A stretch of DNA of 45,777 nt, taken from contig NZ_FQYW01000022.1 of the NCBI RefSeq assembly GCF_900141865.1, forward strand, positions 1-45,777, in the 5' to 3' direction. Source of the DNA: Anaerovibrio lipolyticus DSM 3074 (GTDB lineage: Bacteria; Bacillota; Negativicutes; Selenomonadales; Selenomonadaceae). Made by a program: the position numbers and the translations under genes. The first letter of the stretch is position 1. Every line of letters begins with the position of its first letter. The notes under the pieces were generated by a model, which saw only the letters and a list, made by a program, of their open reading frames with translations, had not been told where the DNA came from and ran no database searches. Of the stretch, positions 41,704-45,777 are shown in pieces.

Positions 41704-42153
41704 ATGAATTTCAAGAAAAAAACTTTGGTTTTGGCAATGTCCGCAGTTTGTGCCATGATGATAACAGCTGGCTGTGGTAAGGTTAACGTGGGCTATGTGG
41801 ATTATGCCCGTGTTCAGACTGAGGCACCTCAGATAAAGAACTCCATGGATGAAATGCAGAAGCGTATGGAGGAATTCCAGAAGGATGCAGAGAAGCAGCT
41901 TCAGGAGCAGGGGGCCAATATTAAGTCTGAGGAGGATGCCCAGAAGTTCCAGGAGCTTCAGCAGCAGCTCAGAATGCAGGGGGCTGGAATTCAGCAGCAG
42001 TATGCAACCCAGGTTCAGTCCAAGATTTATGCCGCCATGGACGGTATTGCCAAGGAAAAGAAGCTGGACACTGTAGTGAGAAGCAACGGCAAGGATGGTA
42101 TGGTTATTGGCGGTGTGGACGTTACTGATGATGTAATTGCCAAGCTGCAGTAA
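41704..42153 (+). CDS. OmpH/Skp-like lipoprotein, paralogue 3
   Basis: The 149 residues start with a lipoprotein signal: AVCAMMITAGC gives a lipobox with Cys24 as the lipidated residue. The mature part resembles paralogue 1: NVGYVDYARVQTEAPQIKNSMDEM, a Gln-rich coiled coil with QKFQELQQQLRMQGAG, and KEKKLDTVVRSNGKDGMVIGGVDVTDDVIAKL. Acylation would place this chaperone on a membrane surface, unlike soluble Skp. AAGGAAAAGAGG lies upstream of ATG 41704. It lies 28 bases before lpxD, so the two are probably co-transcribed. Confidence 0.87.
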   Translation: MNFKKKTLVLAMSAVCAMMITAGCGKVNVGYVDYARVQTEAPQIKNSMDEMQKRMEEFQKDAEKQLQEQGANIKSEEDAQKFQELQQQLRMQGAGIQQQYATQVQSKIYAAMDGIAKEKKLDTVVRSNGKDGMVIGGVDVTDDVIAKLQ

Positions 42154-42181
42154 CCTGTAATTTTAAGGGAGATTTGGGAAT

Positions 42182-43201
42182 ATGAAAATGACATTACAGG
42201 AGATAGCAACACTGGTAGGAGGGCGTTTAGCAGGGGATCCTTCTATTGTCATTAATGGAGTAAATAATATTGAAGGAGCCACCAAGGAAACTATCACCTT
42301 CGCGGATGAGGCCCATGTGGAGGAGGCTGCAAAATGTAACGCAGGTGCAGTTCTGCTGCCTAATGCTGTGGAGGTGGATTTTCCGCTGCCTGCCATCTAT
42401 GTGGAAAATACCAGAGCCGCCTTCGCAGTTCTGTTAACCACCTTTACGCCTCCTATTCAGCATGAAAAGGGTGTAAGTCCTGATGCTCATATAGGTAAGG
42501 ATGTTACTATGGGCAAGGATGTTACTATTCTGCCCTTTGCCTATGTGGATGACTATGCAGTAATCGGGGACCGTGTGGTTATATATCCTCATGTTTATGT
42601 AGGCCAGTATGCCACAGTGGATGATGATGCTATCCTTTATTCCAGTGTTACTATTCGTGAACACTGCAAGGTGGGCAAGCGGGTTATCGTTCATAGCTCA
42701 GCAGTTATTGGTGCTGATGGCTTTGGCTTCACCACCAAGGACGGAGTTCATACCAAGGTTCCTCAGGTGGGTAATGTGGTGCTGGAGGATGACACGGAAA
42801 TCGGTGCTCATGCTGGAATTGACCGTGCCACTATTGGCTCAACGATTATCGGTAAGGGTACCAAGATAGATAATTTGGTACATATTGGTCATAATTGTCA
42901 CATTGGCCCTGGTAACCTTATTGTGGCCCAGACAGGTATTTCCGGTTCCACCAACACTGGAGCAAATGTTACCTTTGGCGGACAGACCGGTACTGTTGGT
43001 CACATCAATATTGGTGGCAATTCTGTATTTGCGGCCAGAAGCGGTATTATTGGCAATACTCCTGAGGGAGTATTCTATGCGGGATTCCCTGCAAGACCAC
43101 ATCAGGAGTGGCTCCGTATGCAGGCCCACATGAAGAAGCTCAATGATATGAGTAAAAAAATAAAGGCTTTAGAGAAGAAAATAGAGGAACTGACAAAATA
43201 A
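42182..43201 (+). CDS. lpxD: UDP-3-O-(3-hydroxymyristoyl)glucosamine N-acyltransferase
   Basis: Adds the N-linked acyl chain in lipid A synthesis, which shows that the organism makes lipopolysaccharide. The 339 residues have an N-terminal uridine-binding domain (MKMTLQEIATLVGGRLAGD), a left-handed beta-helix of hexapeptide repeats (VSPDAHIGKDVTMGKDV onward), the catalytic region NLVHIGHNCHIG with the conserved His, SGSTNTGANVTFGGQTGTVGH, and a C-terminal helix. GGGAG precedes ATG 42182. Placement after skp-like genes matches the bamA-skp-lpxD order of proteobacteria. It ends the cluster before repeat copy R7. Confidence 0.95.
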   Translation: MKMTLQEIATLVGGRLAGDPSIVINGVNNIEGATKETITFADEAHVEEAAKCNAGAVLLPNAVEVDFPLPAIYVENTRAAFAVLLTTFTPPIQHEKGVSPDAHIGKDVTMGKDVTILPFAYVDDYAVIGDRVVIYPHVYVGQYATVDDDAILYSSVTIREHCKVGKRVIVHSSAVIGADGFGFTTKDGVHTKVPQVGNVVLEDDTEIGAHAGIDRATIGSTIIGKGTKIDNLVHIGHNCHIGPGNLIVAQTGISGSTNTGANVTFGGQTGTVGHINIGGNSVFAARSGIIGNTPEGVFYAGFPARPHQEWLRMQAHMKKLNDMSKKIKALEKKIEELTK

Positions 43202-43223
43202 TAATACTAAAAATGTAATAATA

Positions 43224-43467
43224 TATACGGGGACTGCTATCTTTAGCGCCGTTACACTTCTAAAATTTTTTATTGCTTTTATATAGTGCAAAAAATCATA
43301 ACTCGCTTCGGCCCAATAGGCCTTGCTCAAACAGATGATTTTTTACACTATAGCATCGGTATAGCAACAAAAAATTTCTTAACGAAGCGTAACTAAATGC
43401 TAAATCTAGCGGTCCCCGTATATTTTTGCATCTATTTAGATATTGCGCTAAAGATAGCAGTCCCCGT
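43224..43467 (-). repeat. Nested-palindrome repeat, copy R7, after lpxD, with two alternative right arms
   Basis: The left arm 43227-43249 is perfectly complementary over 23 bases to 43445-43467, which is followed by CCTTTTTAT like a terminator. A second right arm at 43401-43422 (TAGCGGTCCCCGTATA within it, followed by TTTTTGC) can pair with the same left arm at 43224-43245 with only three non-Watson-Crick positions, so two foldings compete. The inner stem GTGCAAAAAATCAT pairs with ATGATTTTTTACAC around AACTCGCTTCG and GCTCAAACAG. It is the longest copy. The remainder of 43202-43619 is AT-rich and contains only the promoter of the next gene. Confidence 0.85.
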
Positions 43468-43556
43468 CCTTTTTATAACTAACAATGATTAACTATATGG
43501 CTGTATTATTTATTGATTTAAGACATTATTCCCATGCAAAAAGGACAAAAATTGTA

Positions 43557-43585
43557 TAAACATTTTTTCAATTTTCTGTTATACT
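43557..43585 (+). promoter_or_regulatory. Promoter of the glycerophosphodiesterase gene
   Basis: TAAACA (43557-43562), a 17-base spacer ending in TGT, and TATACT (43580-43585), making an extended -10 (TGT-TATACT). It lies 35 bases before the ATG, with GGGGGA as ribosome binding site. Confidence 0.6.
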
Positions 43586-43619
43586 TATTATAGATTCATT
43601 ATTTTAAGGGGGAAATAAA

Positions 43620-44762
43620 ATGAAATTGAATCGTAAAAAAATCGCTATGGGTATTTTGGCAGCAGTAATGGCAACAGGGGTAGCCGGTTTTACTGATGCA
43701 CCACAGGCTGAGGCAAAGGTAGACTTTGGGGATGTCTTTGATTTTGAGCCTCATCGTGGCGGTAGAGATGCCCGTCCTGAGAATACTCTGTATTCTTATG
43801 CTTATGCCATTGAAAATGGTGCAACCTGCATCGAGTGCGATATGCAGTTCACCGGGGATGGTGATATTGTAATGAGCCACAACCCAATTCTGAATCACGA
43901 GATTACCCGTGATGCCAATGGCAAGTGGATTGAGAATGGCAAATATGATATCCGCAAGATGACAGTTGCTGAAATTCAGAAGTTTAATGTATCCAAGATT
44001 AATCCTGATGTTGATTACTACAAGATTCATGGTCAGACCAGAGTTGATCCTGAGTTTGCCCAGATTCCTACCCTGGAGCAGTTGTTCCAGCTGGTAAAGG
44101 CTTCTGGTAACGAGAATGTTAAGTTCAACATTGAGACAAAGTCCTATCCTGATCCATTGCAGGTTAAGGAGCATGCAGGCAATGCTGATAAGAAGGCATT
44201 CCTCACCCGCTTCAACGAGCTGGTAGCAAAGTATGGTATGGAGGACCGTGTAGTTCTTCAGTCCTTCGACTGGGAAACCCTTATGATGGAAAAGAAGATG
44301 AATCCAAACATCACTCTTTCTGCTCTTATTGAGGAAGAACCATCCTGGGGCAAATCTGCTGAATCCCTGAGACCTTTTGACAAGGAAAAATCTCCTTGGC
44401 TTGGTGGCTTGGATATTAAGGATTTCAAGGGTGACGCAGTAGCTGCTGCTCATTCCTTCGGTGCTGATATTGTTTCTCCATACTATGGTGAAATTAGCAA
44501 GAACATGGTGGACGAGGCTCACAAGCTGGGTATGAAGGTAGTTCCTTGGACCGTAAATGATGTTAAGGACATGGAGATGATGTACGACATGGGTGTTGAT
44601 GGTCTTATTTCCGATAAGCCATGGATTCTCCGCTCCTTCCTGGAAAAGAAGGGTGCAAAGCTCTATCCTAAGCACCCATTCCAGTCTGAGTATCATCTGA
44701 CTCCTGACCATGTAGAGGTTCAGACCGACAAGGTTGCTGGCGGCGCTGATGCTTCCTACTAA
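43620..44762 (+). CDS. glpQ: Exported glycerophosphodiester phosphodiesterase
   Basis: Hydrolyses glycerophosphodiesters to glycerol-3-phosphate and an alcohol, probably in the periplasm. The 380 residues have a signal peptide (MGILAAVMATGVAGFTDAPQAEA), then the GDPD catalytic motif PHRGGRDARPENTLYSYAYA, GATCIECDMQFTGDGDIVMSHN (metal-binding Glu-X-Asp and second His), FNIETKSYP, LQSFDWETL and the C-terminal VVPWTVNDVKDMEMMYDMGVDGLISDKP. Residue layout agrees with the GlpQ branch. The typical HD(P) appears as HNP here. It is a single gene with its own promoter. Codon use is biased toward the high-expression set seen in the porin gene. Salvage of deacylated phospholipids is the likely role. Confidence 0.94.
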   Translation: MKLNRKKIAMGILAAVMATGVAGFTDAPQAEAKVDFGDVFDFEPHRGGRDARPENTLYSYAYAIENGATCIECDMQFTGDGDIVMSHNPILNHEITRDANGKWIENGKYDIRKMTVAEIQKFNVSKINPDVDYYKIHGQTRVDPEFAQIPTLEQLFQLVKASGNENVKFNIETKSYPDPLQVKEHAGNADKKAFLTRFNELVAKYGMEDRVVLQSFDWETLMMEKKMNPNITLSALIEEEPSWGKSAESLRPFDKEKSPWLGGLDIKDFKGDAVAAAHSFGADIVSPYYGEISKNMVDEAHKLGMKVVPWTVNDVKDMEMMYDMGVDGLISDKPWILRSFLEKKGAKLYPKHPFQSEYHLTPDHVEVQTDKVAGGADASY

Positions 44763-44834
44763 TTAAAAAAATTGAGTATTACAAATGCCCTTCAAGGATT
44801 GTACCTTGTAGTGACCCCATAAAGTTAGACCTTA

Positions 44835-44869
44835 ACGGTAGTAGCAATTATTTGCTGCTACCGTTTTTT
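44835..44869 (+). terminator. Strong hairpin with T tract just inside the IS3 end, blocking inward transcription
   Basis: ACGGTAGTAGCA (44835-44846) pairs with TGCTGCTACCGT (44853-44864), with one G-T wobble and an ATTATT loop, followed by a T tract. On the + strand it works as a terminator for transcripts entering the element from glpQ, and it would shield the transposase gene from antisense reading. In the transposase direction it has no T tract. Confidence 0.75.
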
Positions 44870-45777
44870 ATGCTGCGGCATGACGTAAACGGTAGTCGAC
44901 TGGGCTGAGCCATCCCAGCTTAGCTTTGATTCTTTGTTTATTGTAGTATGTGATGTAATTTCGGATTGCTCGTTCCAGTTCGTCAAAGCTGTGATAGGTA
45001 TGGCCATAATAGATTTCCTGTTTTAGTAGGCCAAAGAAATTTTCCATCACGCTATTATCCAGACAGTTTCCCTTGCGAGACATGCTTTGAAAGATTCGTT
45101 CTTCTCTTAATCGTTCTATATAATTTCTCATTTGATAGGGCCAGCCCTGGTCTGAATGGAATGTCCGACGGTAAGGGCAGTCACTGGTAATGTCAATTGC
45201 TTTCTCTAAAGCAGACATAATACCTTGCGATGACGGTCGTTTCGTGATACTAAAACTAATGATTTCACGATTATAAAGGTCAAGAAACGGATCTAGATAT
45301 GCTCTGCGAGTGATAATATTCCCTTTGCTGTCAATCTCATAATACTTGAATTCAGTGGTATCTGTGGCGATTTTCTGATGTGGAATACATGTATTAAAGC
45401 GGCGACGTAACCGATTTGGTGCAATACGCCCAACAGTTCCTTTGTAAGAATTATATTTGCGGCTTTTGTGGGCAAATGATTTTACCTGTAGTCCCAATTT
45501 CTGAACAAGGCGTTGGACCTTCTTATGATTGACTAAAAAGCCCTCTTGGCGGAGCTTGCCATAAATTCGACGATAACCGAAGTCCTTGTCGCTCTGCCGA
45601 ATTGCTTTGATTTTTGCCTCTAATTCGGCATCCGGATTTTCCCGGTCAAATCGCTTCTGCCAATACATATAGGTGGCTTTTGGAAGTTTAATAGCTGCAA
45701 GGATATCTTTTAATTTGAATGATCCTCGGAGACTGTGGGCGATCCTTGCTTTCGCTTCTGCGCCTCTTGCTCCAGGC
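44868..45777 (-). CDS. IS3-family transposase OrfB (5' end beyond window)
   Basis: DDE transposase of the IS3/IS150 group. The visible part starts outside the window and runs from P-G-A-R-G-A-E-A-K at the edge through HSLRGSFKLKDILAAIKLPK to HAAA and TAA at 44868. A helical DNA-binding stretch (FGYRRIYGKLRQEGFLVNHKK) precedes the catalytic core: D in ATDTTEF, D in FHSDQGWPYQ and E in ENFFGLLKQE, the DDE spacing of this family. The frame stays open to base 45777, so the internal ATG at 45668 is not the true start. The full protein is probably made by ribosomal frameshifting from an orfA lying further on. No disabling mutation is visible. Confidence 0.93.
   Translation of the reverse strand, partial: PGARGAEAKARIAHSLRGSFKLKDILAAIKLPKATYMYWQKRFDRENPDAELEAKIKAIRQSDKDFGYRRIYGKLRQEGFLVNHKKVQRLVQKLGLQVKSFAHKSRKYNSYKGTVGRIAPNRLRRRFNTCIPHQKIATDTTEFKYYEIDSKGNIITRRAYLDPFLDLYNREIISFSITKRPSSQGIMSALEKAIDITSDCPYRRTFHSDQGWPYQMRNYIERLREERIFQSMSRKGNCLDNSVMENFFGLLKQEIYYGHTYHSFDELERAIRNYITYYNKQRIKAKLGWLSPVDYRLRHAAA

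Larger units (their letters stand above)
44807..45777 (-). mobile_element. IS3-family insertion sequence, 3' end present, cut by the window edge
   Basis: The end begins near 44807-44812 with TGTAGTGACCCCATAAAGTTAGACC, whose TG start and GACCCC..AAAGTTAGAC pattern are typical of IS3/IS150-type inverted repeats. It contains orfB on the - strand. The exact terminal base is uncertain (44807 or 44812), and neither the far inverted repeat nor target duplications can be seen. It lies about 45 bases after the glpQ stop, where it may have separated that gene from part of its own terminator (a small CAAGG/CCTTG hairpin precedes it). Confidence 0.85.

Noticed and set aside
324-43467. CRISPR array as an explanation of the recurring elements
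   Set aside because: Copies are kilobases apart, fold as single long hairpins and have no regular spacer units. No cas genes are present.
44868-45668. Treating ATG 45668 as the start of the transposase
   Set aside because: The reading frame continues open to the window edge with typical IS3 OrfB sequence, so the start lies outside the window.

Overview
This window reads as chromosomal DNA of a diderm Firmicute (class Negativicutes), most likely a flagellated member of the Selenomonadaceae such as Anaerovibrio, Selenomonas or Schwartzia. The genus is an inference. The class assignment rests on several things seen together: a major outer-membrane porin with an N-terminal SLH domain (Mep45/OmpM type), a Gram-negative style flagellar L ring and P ring (FlgH, FlgI) beside a Firmicute style mreB-flgF-flgG block, and a long outer-membrane biogenesis cluster (mlaEFD, tolC, tamB, bamA, three skp/ompH-like genes, lpxD). 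Shine-Dalgarno sequences are strong throughout, and nearly every gene is on the + strand.

Layout. 1-381 is non-coding: an unassigned structured stretch abutting a truncated copy of a repeat family. 456-7316 is a sugar-nucleotide block: galU, galE, the GTPase gene ychF, then rfbA-rfbB-rfbD-rfbC, giving UDP-glucose, UDP-galactose and dTDP-L-rhamnose for surface polysaccharide. 7553-10377 holds a nitrilase-family amidohydrolase (the only clear chromosomal gene on the - strand), a small DUF951 protein, a two-TM sensor-like protein with no output domain and a secreted hypothetical protein. 10654-11949 is the SLH porin gene, with its own promoter and a textbook terminator. 12141-13835 is a response regulator with degenerate GGDEF and intact EAL domains. 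14127-16243 is sucCD behind a structured leader. 16639-22411 is mreB and the flagellar rod and ring genes flgF, flgG, flgA, flgH, flgI and flgJ, with a SigD-like promoter before flgG. 22497-26146 encodes an AMIN/phosphodiester-glycosidase protein and a permuted SpoIVB-type S55 peptidase. 26406-43201 is the envelope cluster: phospholipid transport (MlaEFD, with MlaD carrying a C-terminal barrel), TolC, TamB, a sigma-70 family factor, a single-pass membrane protein, BamA, a novel BamA-linked outer-membrane protein, three periplasmic chaperone-like proteins and LpxD. 43620-44762 is a secreted glycerophosphodiester phosphodiesterase. The window ends inside an IS3-family insertion sequence on the - strand.

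The most unusual feature is a family of 178-244 bp nested palindromes: six complete copies and one truncated copy. Each complete copy sits within about 25 bp of the stop codon of a + strand gene. All share a core (TTGAGCGAAGCGAG or its complement) inside an A-rich/T-rich stem. The outermost arms differ from copy to copy yet stay self-complementary, and in several copies the right arm runs into a T tract. My reading is that the element has inserted into the loops of rho-independent terminators, so each copy is capped by its host gene's terminator stem. The alternative is compensatory evolution of a conserved long hairpin. The truncated copy at 324-381 borders the unassigned left-edge sequence, as expected if a second mobile element inserted into it.
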